A stretch of DNA of 64,000 nt, taken from Pisolithus tinctorius. Taxonomy: Eukaryota > Basidiomycota > Agaricomycetes > Boletales > Pisolithaceae. The notes below the pieces were generated by a model. That model saw nothing but the letters and a program-made list of their open reading frames with translations, made no database searches and was not told the DNA's origin. Both the position numbers and the translations under genes were made by a program. This document shows, in pieces, positions 33,104 through 43,994 of this stretch. Position 1 is the stretch's first letter. Each line of letters begins with the position of its first letter. The stretch lies in contig JANFAH010000015.1 in assembly GCA_024663395.1 (NCBI GenBank), positions 620,001 through 684,000 of the forward strand, read 5' to 3'.

Positions 33104-34150
33104 CTAGCATGATCGGACTTTAAGTACTTCCTCCATCAGTGTGGCATGGCAGTGCTGCCCAGGTGAGTTGCTGGCTTCGCTCACAATGACATGTTCACCT
33201 TGTTCAACATCTGCAAATTCCTGACCCTCACACACAGCCCAGCCTGCTGATGACTCCCCCCCTTGTGTTCCATCCTCAAACCATACGATCATGTTGTGCA
33301 AAATCAAATAACATTCCACCCAATAGATTGCAACATACAAATCCTCCTTTTTCCTAATCTTCAGCCAGAGCTCTCGCAGTGATTGGAAGCGCCCCTTCAG
33401 TGCCACAAATGCATGCTTGATTTGAACACAAACCTGCCAATCAATTTGTTAGTGAGTACATTTTTTCTTTTTATCAGAGGTAAAACACACTTTTGAAAGA
33501 TACCTATTATAAATGCTCTGACTTCATGACAGGTTTCCCCCCCTGGGTCTCTTGAAGGGCGATATACACCAAGGCTCCAATGGATAAGCACTGTCTGCCC
33601 ACACCCAGTGCCCTTCCTGAATAATGGAGTTGGATTTGCATGCTAGCCTTGTCACCTGGAAGGCATATGCATCATGAACACTCCCAGGATGGCCAAGCCT
33701 GTAGTCTACAATTTGGAGGTTATGTGGCATCACAACGAGCTATGGTAATCATGAGGTTTGTGCTACTATTATCTGTGCATGCACCTGACAATTGAGTGAG
33801 TAGTTGCATTTTCTGTCATAAGATGTCTCACTGTATATGCTGGGCTTGGACATTAATTTTACAGCTGAGGTGTCAACTGTGAAGACCCCATTTCACCAAG
33901 CTGCACAAGCATGTTTCTTCACAAATGTTCTTGCATTCTCCATTTCAATGCCATCCACATCCAGAAAATATATGAACTTGTCATGCTGGTCAAGCAGCAC
34001 AATCATGACCTGGTGAGTACAGCTGATGACAGATCCTACACTGACACCCACCCACTGCCTGACATCCTCCAGTGTGATGGCATTCCCATAGTGTCCTGTG
34101 CAGTTCAAGAAAATTGCAAGTTGCAATGCAACAGGAAGCTGTTGATTTTG
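33104..34150 (-). pseudogene. PIF/Harbinger transposase (DDE_4 type), decayed
   Basis: Minus strand, broken by stops. In order: 'QLAIFLNCTGHYGNAITLEDVRQWVGVSVGSV' (N-terminal helix-turn-helix region), 'VFTVDTSAVKL' (first Asp), 'NLQIVDYRLGHPGSVHDAYAF' (second Asp), 'WADSAYPLEPWCISPFKRP', then 'KHAFVALKGRFQSLRELWLKI', where functional relatives have EHA. The catalytic Glu is thus Lys here (AAG for GAG). The end is 'VECYLILHNMIVWFED'. Inactive. It forms a convergent pair with the gene to its left. Confidence 0.8.
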
Positions 34151-34159
34151 TGAGTTGTT

Positions 34160-35130
34160 CTTGAAGATTGGATAATCACTAATCTGATCTAGGATAAAAT
34201 TGAAAGTATTTGGGTCAACATGAAGTTTCTTGCAAAATAACTCTGGGCAATGTAGGAAAAGTCCAAGTAGCTGTATAATATGAGCTAGATGGCTTAGATA
34301 ACAACAATAAAAATGAAGGGAACAAATTGCTCATCCCAAGGGATTCTGGACTGCTGAGACTAGAAGATGAGACCCAGTGCTTTGTAGCAGTAGTGATTCA
34401 TGATGTGTGCAGCATGGTCCATGGAGTAGTACTGGTGATGCAAGCAGTGTGAGTGGTGTGCATAGTTCATGCACAGTGGTATGTGAAACATGTGGTGTAG
34501 ACAAAGTGGAAAAGAAACTTGTGGTGACCTTCTGAGTGCCAAAAGGTATCATTCTGTACCTAAGTACAGGGCTTTATAGTCTGGGCAATCCTGGAACCTA
34601 AGTAAGACAAGGTACAGGTAAAGGAAAACTGCACAAAAGCACATACACATAAGACAGGCTGGAACAGAGGCTGAGGGTATACTACCAATGAAAAGGGAAC
34701 AGAAACCATGTTAAAAGAAAGAGTCTGAAGGAAGGTAAGCAACCAGAGCACAGCAGCCATGGGTATAGCATTGTGCAAGAGGGAGCAAGGGCATGGGAAG
34801 GTAGCAAGATGAGTGGGAAGGCAGTGCATGAATGGCAGTGGATGCAAGAGGTCCAGGAATGTAATGATAGTTGTGGAACAGTCAATGATAGGGGCTTACA
34901 CATCCAGGGAATGCAGATTCCCTACACCTGCAGGGGACTTAGATGCTGACCATCCCTGGTCAGCCATGTGGTGCAGAGGACATAAATAGCCTGCTGCATG
35001 GTGATGGTGAAGGTGTGGTGCCAAGGGTTCAAGAACACCAGAGGATTCTGCATAGAAGCAAAGGAATCATGGAGCCAAGGAACACAAGAAGACCATTGAA
35101 TGCCACATATAGGTGTCTGGACCAATGACA
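34160..35130. other. Between Harbinger and gypsy-1 accessory gene; possible LTR
   Basis: No coding match. Given the gypsy-3 layout (LTR next to the antisense gene), the 3' LTR of gypsy-1 should lie here, and the hairpin at 34,945 plus a TATTTAT-like motif on the minus strand at about 34,985 would fit, but no second LTR is visible to prove it. Confidence 0.3.
34945..34964. repeat. Hairpin GCTGACCA-TCCC-TGGTCAGC
   Basis: Perfect 8-bp stem with TCCC loop, preceded by GGGGACTTAGAT. The related hairpin at 37,077-37,100 has the same loop and a compensated stem. Confidence 0.7.
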
Positions 35131-35235
35131 TAAGTGCCTCATGGCCACTAAGTATATATTTGTTAGTGCATGGCTCAAACCTTCACATCGATTTGATTCT
35201 TCCCCCCCCCATCAATCATCTCTAACACCCTCACC

Positions 35236-36352
35236 ATGTCTGCTAACTGTGTCCCTTGACTTTCACAATTCATTCACACTTCAACTCCAGACCCCACAGA
35301 AGTGGAGAAGGCTGCCCTGTGAGAGCAAATCACAGCTGCATTGGCCAGCCTTGTGGCTGAGGCAAGGTGTTTCCCTGAGGATCACAAGGGAATGGAGGAG
35401 GAGAAGACAATGTGGCTGTGACACTGGGAGGAGAAGATGGTGAGGTGACAGTGCATCAGTAGTATGGTAGCATGGGGGGTGATTGCTTTCTTTTGCAGGC
35501 AGTGCTTATGCCATTGGTTGAGTGTGGGAAGGAGCTCAGTGTCACAGTAATGGTGGACACAGTGGATGCACCTATACTGGCCAAGGTGGATGACATCTAT
35601 GAGCAGTGGACCACAGAAGAGGCCAAGGTATGTGCAAGGGCTGAGCAGGATGTCCAGATGGGGGATGAGAACACACAGGAGACCAGAGGGCCAGGTGCAA
35701 GTATCACAGTGCCCACAGCAACAGAGAAGATGTCACATGTCAAGGTGGTGGCCTGGCCAGTTCAGAAGGTAAGTGCACAGTTGGAATGGTGTGGTAGTGG
35801 CTGACACTGGAGTCCAAAGCGATTGTGGCAGACTATTGCAGAGAGCAAGGACAAGGACAAGCCGAAGATCATCATCCTGCCTGGTTCAATTCTCCACAAG
35901 GTGCCCTGCATGTGTTGTATGGTCAAAAACACTGCATGCATAGGTCCAGTCAGATGCACATGCAATGGCTGCATGCAGATGAAGCAGGGGTGCAAGAAGT
36001 TGACAAAGGCTGCAGGAAAGAAGGTGCAGGCAGGCACATCAGTTGGTAAGTGGCGACTTTACCTCAGGAGACTTACAGCTGATGTCAAGTAGCATGGTCC
36101 TCAAAGGCTGTAAAGGCTGGCCCATCCAAGAGGGCCACTGGCAATGACAAGGTGGAAGTAGTTGAGAGCTGTGCATGCATGAAGGGTAAGGCCCCTGTGT
36201 GAGGAGGGCTCGACAGTAAGGTCATGGCCAACCTCTCACAGTCATTGAGGCTCTTGTGCACAGAGGCTGCAGAGTCACATGTGGCTTACCTCTGCCTTCA
36301 GGTGCATGTCAACCAGCTCACCAAGGCATTGGAAAAGATTGGGGTTGAGTAG
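35236..36352 (+). pseudogene. Gypsy-1 antisense accessory gene with Zn2Cys6 spacing, decayed
   Basis: Plus strand, opposite to gypsy-1 pol. A Glu-rich helical part ('TEVEKAAL-x-EQITAALASLVAEAR', with TGA for Arg) is followed by several short exons with GTAAGT donors. The exon at about 35,842 contains cysteines spaced C-X2-C-X6-C-X7-C-X2-C-X6-C ('CMCCMVKNTAC' ... 'CNGCMQMKQGC'), the Zn(II)2Cys6 pattern. The end ('LCLQVHVNQLTKALEKIGVE', stop at 36,352) is coiled-coil-like. Same position, orientation and architecture as the intact gene at 45,317 in gypsy-3. Confidence 0.6.
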
Positions 36353-36359
36353 AAATGTC

Positions 36360-37076
36360 TGTAGTTAGTTTAGACTCATTGCATTGTCCTATCTGCATGT
36401 CAGTGCACATCACACTAAATATACTGCTGGTTCTCTCTCTGTGCGAAGTTGCAAGGCAAAGCGACCTGAAGTGCTTGAACACTTTCCACAGGACAGTGCA
36501 GCCAAGGTAAGATACAGTGCATGGGGTACCACCTGACTTGTCTTCTTTGTGTGACTTTCAACTTCTCTCAGTGGTAAGTCCTTGTGGTATGGTCTTGATG
36601 GTAGGATTTGATGGTATTTTGAAGAGAGAGTGAAGGGACTGTTTATTGGGTAACTGGGATGGTCTTTGTGTATTAATTACAAGGAGACAAAAAAAGAACT
36701 GAAAGGAAAACAAATCAAGGGGTGCATGGTGACTGCACATTTGAAGAGGAAATGTGTGGGGTAGTTGCAAGTAACTGTGGTATAGAGCAGCCAAGGATGG
36801 CATCAGTGACACTAGTAAGAGAGATAGGAGAGACTTTGTTTTAGTTATATATTTATTCAGTGTTTTGTTATTTTTCTGGACAGTTTTTGACTTTTTGTCA
36901 GCAGTTCTTATGTTTTTTGAGTCAGGACTAGCTATCAGCAGAATCACTGGACAAAACCCAGGGTGGAACAGAGGTCTCCAGATGAAACCCAGGGTACAAC
37001 AGACAAAAGGAAACAAACTATGTTTGGTATCAGATGAAGTGAGTGGTATGTGGGTCACCCCTGTGGGGGACTTTGA
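36360..37076. other. Spacer between gypsy-1 pol and accessory gene
   Basis: About 700 bp without a recognised coding region; the equivalent gap in gypsy-3 is only about 190 bp, so an insertion or a solo LTR may lie here. Confidence 0.3.
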
Positions 37077-37100
37077 ATGCTGACTGTCCCCAGTCAGCAT
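37077..37100. repeat. Hairpin ATGCTGACTG-TCCC-CAGTCAGCAT
   Basis: Perfect 10-bp stem with TCCC loop, preceded by GGGGGACTTTGA. Related to the hairpin at 34,945, with paired changes in the stem. Confidence 0.75.
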
Positions 37101-37238
37101 GGGAGAAGGAACAAGAGCAGCAGAAGAAGCTGTGGAGAGGTGGGCAAAGCTGTGGAAGGGGGCATGGGTATCATGGGAGAAGAGGGTATGGAGGAATGGC
37201 ATGATGGACAAACTGTGGATACTGGAAAGGGCAGATAG

Positions 37239-38357
37239 TCAACTGTCTGAGGAAAAAGCCTCTACCTCATCATCAGTGGGGTCATCCTCAGCCTCCTCAA
37301 GAAGGCAGTCTAGTTCTTCATCATCTAACCCAGTAATGTGAGTGATGGTTTGGTGGGTTTGGGACCATGGGTGGTAGGGAAGTAGGCAGAATGCAGTGAA
37401 GTGGAGTCTGGAGATGGAGCCATCCAACTCAGCCAGCAGGTATGAGCCCCCAGTGGTCCAACAAAGGATGACCATGGGGCCAGTGTACTGCAGCTTCATC
37501 TTCTGGTTCAGTTCTTTCTCTACACAGGAGTTGCAAATGAGCATGAGGGTGCTGGGAGCAAAGTTATGGTCTTTAATGTGATGCTGAAAGGCAGCTTTGA
37601 ACTGCTGGATAGACTGGAAGCATGCACAGAGGACATTATCACAGACCTGGTCTAGGTCATCCTGATGCTTCTGTAACTGGTGCATGTGCCACACAATCAG
37701 TTCTGTGGTAGTCAGCAGTGTCACATCATCGCATGATAGGGGCAAAAGGAAAGTAGCCTCAGCAAGGTTGAATGGGAACAGCAGTTCAACACTGTGTACC
37801 ATGAAATAGGGGGATAGACCTGTGGACTTCAAGATGGTGACCTGCTTGGCCCAGAACACAGAGTGCACAACAGTGTGCCAGCAGCAGTCATCATTCTTGC
37901 AGCTCTTCATGATAGCCTCATGCACGTCATAGTGGCGACGCTCTACAATGCCATTAGCCTGAGAGTTGTAAGGAGAGATATGGATGTGATGGATATGATA
38001 TTGCATGGCTAGGGCATCTAAGGCTTGAACAAATGTGGGACCATTGTCAGTGACAATCTCAGCAAGCAGACCCCAGCAGTATAGAATGTCCTTGAAGATA
38101 AAGGATGCAAGTGTGGTACTATTCTCTGTGCACAACATGCACCATTCAGGATATGAGGTAAGTGCACATTGAGCCTGTACTATGTAGTGGTAGCCACTGG
38201 CTTTAGGCATCAACATTGTGTCAATGTGAGCTTTATGGAACAGGCCCCAATCATGGGCACAGTGGGAGGGATATGAAGCTTCTGTGTCTGGTGGATCTGA
38301 CATTCGTAACAAGTGTGAACATACCACTTCACATCCTTGACAAGCAGAGGCCACCAA
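37239..38357 (-). pseudogene. Gypsy-1 integrase core and C-terminal domain
   Basis: 372-codon frame. 'HIDTMLMPKASGYHYIVQA' gives the first Asp, 'EIVTDNGPTFVQAL' the second, 'NGIVERRHYDVHEAI' the Glu of the DDE triad. Near the end 'QYTGPMVILC...GGSYLLAELDGS...RLHFTAFCLLPY' is the GPY/F module. A tail rich in Asp and Glu follows. Long-open but missing its upstream frame. Confidence 0.85.
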
Positions 38358-39250
38358 AAGTGAAGGAGAAGGCAGGTGTGGACCATGAAGACACCTTTGT
38401 GTCTGAGGTCATCATGCACTTCTTTGATGAGATGATACTGCTTGGACTCATCAATGACTAGCTGGTGCTGTCTGTGTGGTTCCCTATGCCATAAGTTGCC
38501 ATCTAGGAGGAAGAAGTGGCTGGCTGAATTAAAGAAAGACAAGTACTGCACATCAGTAAGGTCAGGAGGTCGCTTGCAGGTTGTGAGGAATGTGCAGATC
38601 ATTTCTATCTTTGCCTTGTGTGCCTGAGCTTTTGCAGACCATGGAATGGCAGGGTCATCAGGGGTATCAGAAGGGTTATCAGCATGGGCAGTTGCAGAGA
38701 ATGCGAGATAGAAGGATGCAGGTGGCAGGAGGCTTGCCCAATGGTAAGTGGGTGGCAGTAAGGAATGATGATCTTGATTGGAAAGGGATGTAGGAGGCAG
38801 GCAGTCATTGACAGCTTCTGTAGAGAAAGAGTAAAAATGGTCTAGCCAATCCTCATGGTCATCATCCTTGGGTGGGTCAAGTTCTGACCATGGGAAATGG
38901 GACAAGCCATCAGGGCTGGCATACCTATCCATGGGAACATGCACAAGTTTGAATGAAAAGAGGAGGACACCAGCAATCCAGTGATTGATCATTGTGTTAG
39001 GCTGCAGATCTGGGTTATTTATCATGCCCTTAATATACTTTGCATCTACCTCCACAGTTAGTGAGACCAAAGATGTATACACATACCACATGCAATGTGC
39101 AGAAGAGACTGTACAACTCAAGCTTAGCCTGGGAGTAACAGCTTTCCACTTCATTGAGGGTGATGGATCCAAAGTGACTAGGGTAACATTTGCCATCTTT
39201 GCCAAGCTGGTAGAGGATGTAGCCAACTGCGATGACCAAAGTGTTGACCA
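38210..39250 (-). pseudogene. Gypsy-1 RNase H and integrase zinc region
   Basis: RNase H pieces in two frames ('VNTLVIAVGYILYQLGKDGKCYPSHFGSI' and 'SLTVEVDAKYIKGMIN'), then a linker and 'HLIKEVHDDLRHKGVF...HFWWPLLVKDVKWYVHTCYECQIHQ', the HHCC zinc region before the integrase core. Frame changes show decay. Confidence 0.8.
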
Positions 39251-39323
39251 CTAAAATTACTTCACAACTGCACTCATAATCAATCCTTTGGAGTGCAGGG
39301 GACTTTATGATTTCATCCTTGAG

Positions 39324-40846
39324 TCATTGCATGGCAGTGCATTGTGGCTTGTCCCATGTGAATGGTATGTCTTTCCATGTGAGTGCAACCAGTGGCCACA
39401 TGATCTTGGCAAAGTCCTTGATGAAGATGCAGAGCACACTGCAGACACCAAGGAAACTGTGAACCTGTGTCAGGTTGTGGCACTCAGGCCAGTTGCAGAT
39501 CTTCTGCACTTTGCTTTCTTCAGGAACACAATCTTTGAAGGTGCACTTGTGGCCAATGATCACAGTGGACAGAGTGGCTAGCACGAATTTCTTTGCCAAG
39601 ATGGTGGCTCTGACATTCTGCAAATGCTGAAGGATGTGGTTAACAACTATGCAGTGATTCCAGATGAACTTCCAGATCCCAGGGTTCTCTGGGATGGTCT
39701 CATAGGAACTGTCTGTGTACTGATAGTGGGTGGTCTCAGATTTTACAGGGATGTCATCTATGAAAGGCAAGGTATGATGTGGGATCTCATCCTGAAGCAC
39801 AAATGCAGTATCTCCCTGGTATACCTGGACTGCATTCACATGACCTTGCAGCAGAGTAGTAAGCCAATGTGGTCTGAGCAGGGTACCAAAGGTAGTGAGG
39901 TTGTGGGAATTGATGTGAAGTGCACACTGGTCATACCCAGAGTAGAGGTCCATCATCGCATACACCACATATCCAGCAAAGGATTCCATGAGATGTTCTA
40001 TGAAGGGCAGGATGGACACCTCATGGATGGTCACTACATTTAGGGGCTGTAAGTCATGCACAAGGTGAAGGGACTTTCTGTCTTTCTTTACTATGCAGAA
40101 CCAGTGGGAGTGGTAAGCTGCTGTAGAAGGTTCATACATGCCAGACTTGTTGCAATCTTTAACCATGTCTATGACTTGGGCATGTATCATGCTCAGAATG
40201 GGGATATTGCATTGGATCCAAGGTGTGTGCATGGGATCATGGGGATCTTTACAGGTGGGAAATAGTGCTCATCTAGGTGTCCACACTCCATAATGTCCCA
40301 AGCAAATGTGGGCTCATGGACCAAAATGAGCCAAGTCACAAGTTTGAGTTCTTCTGGCCAAAGCCAATCTGCAGGATCAAGGTCAAGCTCCACAGCCTGT
40401 TCAGCAGTGAAGTGGATGCCTGGAACAAAGTCTGGCAGGTGTGTAGGAAGTGGTTGGAGACCAGCAAGTGGATCATCAGGCAGGCTGTGCACGATGCAGT
40501 ATTCTTCCACCATCAGGGCAGGTACTGTCCAAACCTTCTTGGCAACTGGCTTGTAAACAAGAGTGCAAACTGCAGGATCTAACTGGTAAATGCTGTTGAA
40601 AGCAGCTATAGCAGAGGGGTTTAGTATTGTCTGAGTGGAAGAGAGGAAAGTGAAAGCAGGTGAGGGTATTCTGGTGAGTATGTTCTGCAGTATGAGTGCC
40701 ATGGGCAAAGGGAAGTTCATTGACATGAAGGCTGGAGATGAGACTGTGGGACTGAGGAATGGATAACAGCAGTTGAATAGGAAACAGGATGTCTTAGTAG
40801 GCTCTCCCTGACTGTTTGGTGGATCATCAATATTCAAAAAACCCAT
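39324..40846 (-). pseudogene. Gypsy-1 reverse transcriptase and upstream pol
   Basis: The frame at 40,846-40,193 has a pol linker ('VYKPVAKKVWTVPALMVEEYCIV') and the frame at 40,232-39,324 holds the RT fingers and palm ('RKSLHLVHDLQPLNVVTI', 'YAMMDLYSGYDQCALH'). The catalytic YxDD is changed ('LPFIDDIPV'), and 'VHSFLGVCSVLCIFIKDFAKI' marks the RT end. Confidence 0.85.
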
Positions 40847-41784
40847 TCAACAATACTCTGGTGACTATGGCAGTGTTTGCCACACTTACAGTGTGGACAG
40901 CCCTCATGCCACAGGCACATGGGCAGAGTGTACTTGCAGCTGTTGTTTGGGTTGCGGAGAGTGATCCACTGGCTGCCATCAGGATAGTCATTGGTTACCA
41001 TGCTCATGAGGCAAATGAACAGATGTCTGAGGAGTATGTTGAAGTTGGCATGTTCAATTACCTGTACCTGGAGCATGACTGGCCTGGCTCCAAAGTCGAG
41101 TTTCAGATTCTCTAGAACACCTACAGTAGTGTCTTTAGACATGTTAGCAGAGGTCATAGTCATGAGATGATTGCAGCACAATGGAAGCCCAATCTTTTCC
41201 CAAACATGCCTGGGCATGGCAATGATTTCCGAACCAGAATCCAGTACACAGTTGATTGTGATGCTGGTCCCAGGGACCTTGGCTTTGATGCAGTGGAGTG
41301 GTAGAGTGTGGTGAGCCACAATGGAACTGTTGTCACTGCAGATGACGCAGTCTCTGTACTCACATGCAGTTTGTTGAGGGTTGTGGCCAGTCAGTTCATT
41401 TACATGTACTCCCTCTTCATTGTCATTACAAACTACCTCAATCTTGTTGGTGGTGACACATTTCACCATGGTGATGTCCCTGAACTGTTTGCAAAACTCA
41501 GGAGCTACTGCAAATAATTCTTTGACAGGCAAGGCAACACTGGTTTCGAGTATGTGCTCCATGATATGTTTGGGTGTGGCTTCATCTTTGAGAGGGAACA
41601 AGTAATGATACTGGTTCTGATTGTGAGCTGCTGGGTATGGTGTTTGTGATGGGACAGCTGCTGCAGGTGTGGGATCCTTGCATGTGGCTGCCAGAATGGG
41701 ATTAGTCAGAGGAACATATGGTTTTGCAGTGGTGGCAGTTGGTGCAGGTGCAGAGGGCTTGGATGCCTGGCAAGCAGCACACAA
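40834..41784 (-). pseudogene. Gypsy-1 protease region
   Basis: 316 codons. 'INCVLDSGSEIIAMPRHVWEKIGLPL' is the aspartic protease with DSGS active site. It is preceded by an Ala/Pro/Thr-rich linker, and 'DEATPKHIMEHILETSVALPVKELFAVAPEF' is the usual pre-protease block of agaricomycete gypsy elements. Gag-like fragments continue to 42,312. Confidence 0.8.
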
Positions 41785-41995
41785 ACTTTGAATGCCAGGG
41801 GAAATGATTTCCTCTTTGACAGTGGCTGTGTGAGGATCAACTTGTGGAGGGTTGGCAGGATGTGCTGTGGGTCATGCTGTAATTTCAACCCCATCAAAGC
41901 AGGCTTTCTTTCCATGGGAAATGACTGCTCCCTTGTTACCTTTATCCACTTGGTAGGTAGCCCAAGCTTGAGTGACATATGCTTGGAAGTCAAGG

Positions 41996-42312
41996 TCAGC
42001 TAAGTCTGACAGGCTCATTGACATCTTGGATGGTGTTTAAAAATGCAGAAGGCTGGATCTCCAACTGCATGTTGACTTTGGGGTGAGCAATGCAGAAAAG
42101 GTTAGTGGTGCCTTGCATGGCTGTGTTGTGCAGAGCAGTGGGAGTCACAGTGCATGCACTGGCCTGGTCTCTGTCAGCCGTGACATGGTCAACAGCCTCT
42201 CTCAGTGAGTTACATTCAGGGATGTTACACTCGACTGAAGTCAAGATGTAGGGAGAGCTCAAATGCAGACTGTTGGTTTCTACTGAGCAATGGCTGCAGT
42301 AACCTCTGTAAA
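41996..42312 (-). pseudogene. Gypsy-1 gag-proximal fragment
   Basis: Open minus frame ('SPYILTSVECNIPECNSLREAVDHVTADRDQ...'), ending with frame changes toward the protease region. Interrupted at its 5' side by the gypsy-2 LTR. Confidence 0.45.
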
Positions 42313-42677
42313 TGACAGAGGATTTAGGCAACACCAATAAGAGTGGTCCTGGTTAGGGACACTGAGGGCAAAGTTCTGAGTGAGAACACTGCATATGATT
42401 GAGCAGCTCAAGTCTGGGTTTCCAGGACTTGAGCCAGCAGTCTAAATACTACAAGGAGATGGACCATGAGGCATCCACATGTAAATGAGGTAACTACGCC
42501 ATTGGTTGAACAACAACGACACATGTCCCAGGCATGTAAAGAGCGAGTTATGCTAGTGGTGGAAATGGTGAGCCATCAGAACAAGGAGAAGATGGCTTGA
42601 AAAGGAAAAGTGTCCAACAGATCAAACATGCAACAAACATACAGTGAAAAGAGAAAAGACAGGGGTGAAACGTAACA
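42313..42677 (-). repeat. Gypsy-2 3' LTR
   Basis: 365 bp, plus-strand TGACAGAGGATTT...GAAACGTAACA. Inside it, on the minus strand, the tract AGAAAGGGGGTAA at 42,678-42,690 is the polypurine tract. Confidence 0.9.
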
Positions 42678-42699
42678 TTACCCCCTTTCTAAGCGTTGA

Positions 42700-43178
42700 A
42701 GTCCCCAACTTCAACTACTCTCCGTAAGGCTCCCCAGTCATGTTACTGATGGCGGAGTCGTCGAAGTCAAAATCATTATCATACAAATTGTTATCCTTGC
42801 TCCCAGCAAGGGTACGATCATCCACCAAGGTGGGGGTGGCAATTCTGTCCTGTAAAGGACAACGAGGGCGTAGAGAAGAGCATTGGGTCTGACACTGCAA
42901 GCATTTCACAATTTTTCATAACAGAACATGTTGAAAAAAATTGAAAGAAGAGATACAATGTTATTTTGGATGTTTTCAAACAAGAAATCCAAAAGTAATA
43001 ATTTATTTTCTTTGCATGTCCCACCTATAAAAATTAATTGATGGTAATGACCATTAGCTTTTAGTCTAATGACAATTACTATCAATTCATGTTTGCTGGT
43101 GGACAAGGCAAAGAAAATGAAATATTATTTTTGGATTTTGTCTGTGAAAACATCCATTATAACATGGTATCTCTTCCT
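42700..43178. repeat. Internal inverted repeat beside gypsy-2 3' LTR
   Basis: The stretch at about 42,893-43,020 (GCATTTCACAATTT...CTTTGCATG) is inverted at about 43,090-43,230 (...AATTGTGAAATGC), with stems of over 100 bp and AT-rich sequence ('TTGAAAAAAATTGAAAGAAGAGATA' type). This is a MITE-like foldback of about 340 bp within the gypsy-2 3' ORF region; the outer ends read GCAAGCATTTCACAATTT and its complement. Confidence 0.6.
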
Positions 43179-43976
43179 TCAATTTTTTTCAACATGCTTG
43201 ATCATGACAAATTGTGAAATGCTTGCAGTGTGAGTATGCCCAGGACGAGTGGCGTGGCAAAGGGGGCACTCATAGAGTCCACAATTGACACGAATATGGC
43301 TGAGACAGCGGCAAATGTAGCATGTTTGGCAGTAGCAGGGGTCAGACGGAGTAAGAGGTCTGTCAAACTTGGTCATGGCGTTCAGTACAGGGGAAGGTGG
43401 CAGCTGTGTGAGGGTTTCGACGATGTTTAACATGTAGTTGAGTTCTGCATGGGAGATGCCGAAGGCAGTCTTGGGGTCTACCTCAGATGGGGAGTCATGA
43501 GACTCGCAGGGCTGTGGGTTGGGACCTGACAAGCAGCAGGCGTGAGGTCTATCAGCTCTTCGAAGAGAGTGAGATGAGTGGGAGGAGCAGGAGGATGACG
43601 GTGACAACGCTGGAGGGGAAGTGGACACAGAGGAGGCCAGAGGAGGAGTTACAGTCGAGGGCCTTCGAGACCCAGGAGGAGGGGGTGCGATGAACGTGGG
43701 GTATTGACAGACATTATATATGAGGTCTGCACCTCCAAGAACATCAAAGAGTTTGAGAAGCAGGGGAACCTGCTGGGCAGTGATTTCATTTAAGATGGTA
43801 CAGGCAGGGGAGAGAAGGGGGTTCTGGCGGTTGATGTAGCAAGAGAGTTCTTCAAGCTGAAGGGCTTGGATGGTGGCATGGTATACAAGATCAAGAGGGG
43901 AATTTTCATCCACCTCATGATAGATGGTGCTGACGATGGCAGGGTCAGCGATGAAGAGTTGGTATGAGGCGATCAT
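43179..43976 (-). CDS. Gypsy-2 extra 3' ORF with Cys/His cluster
   Basis: 265 codons downstream of the chromodomain, in sense orientation, separated by a stop. It has an N-terminal helical part ('LELVYHATIQALQLEELSCYI'-like), a Pro/Ser-rich middle, and near the end 'CYCQTCYICRC', 'HIRVNC', 'YECPLCHATRPGHTH', a tandem zinc-knuckle-like arrangement. Some agaricomycete gypsy elements carry a knuckle of this form; the role is unknown. The frame is open, so it may have been functional recently. Confidence 0.5.
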   Translation of the reverse strand: MIASYQLFIADPAIVSTIYHEVDENSPLDLVYHATIQALQLEELSCYINRQNPLLSPACTILNEITAQQVPLLLKLFDVLGGADLIYNVCQYPTFIAPPPPGSRRPSTVTPPLASSVSTSPPALSPSSSCSSHSSHSLRRADRPHACCLSGPNPQPCESHDSPSEVDPKTAFGISHAELNYMLNIVETLTQLPPSPVLNAMTKFDRPLTPSDPCYCQTCYICRCLSHIRVNCGLYECPLCHATRPGHTHTASISQFVMIKHVEKN

Positions 43977-43994
43977 TTGATCACTAGCAGGCTG

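Larger units (their letters stand above)
35200..42312 (-). mobile_element. Gypsy-1: old Ty3/gypsy retrotransposon, truncated
   Basis: Minus-strand pol (protease to integrase, 41,784 to 37,239) plus an antisense accessory gene at its 3' side. Multiple frameshifts and stops; almost no CG dinucleotides. Its gag end is cut at 42,312 by the gypsy-2 LTR. Limits on the left are approximate. Confidence 0.75.

Noticed and set aside
34160..35130. Gypsy-1 3' LTR
   Set aside because: Position is suggestive, but no second LTR, target duplication or clear ends are visible; kept only as a possibility.
36558..37211. 217-codon minus-strand frame beyond gypsy-1 integrase
   Set aside because: No family features; composition like the surrounding CG-poor spacer; probably LTR or insertion sequence.
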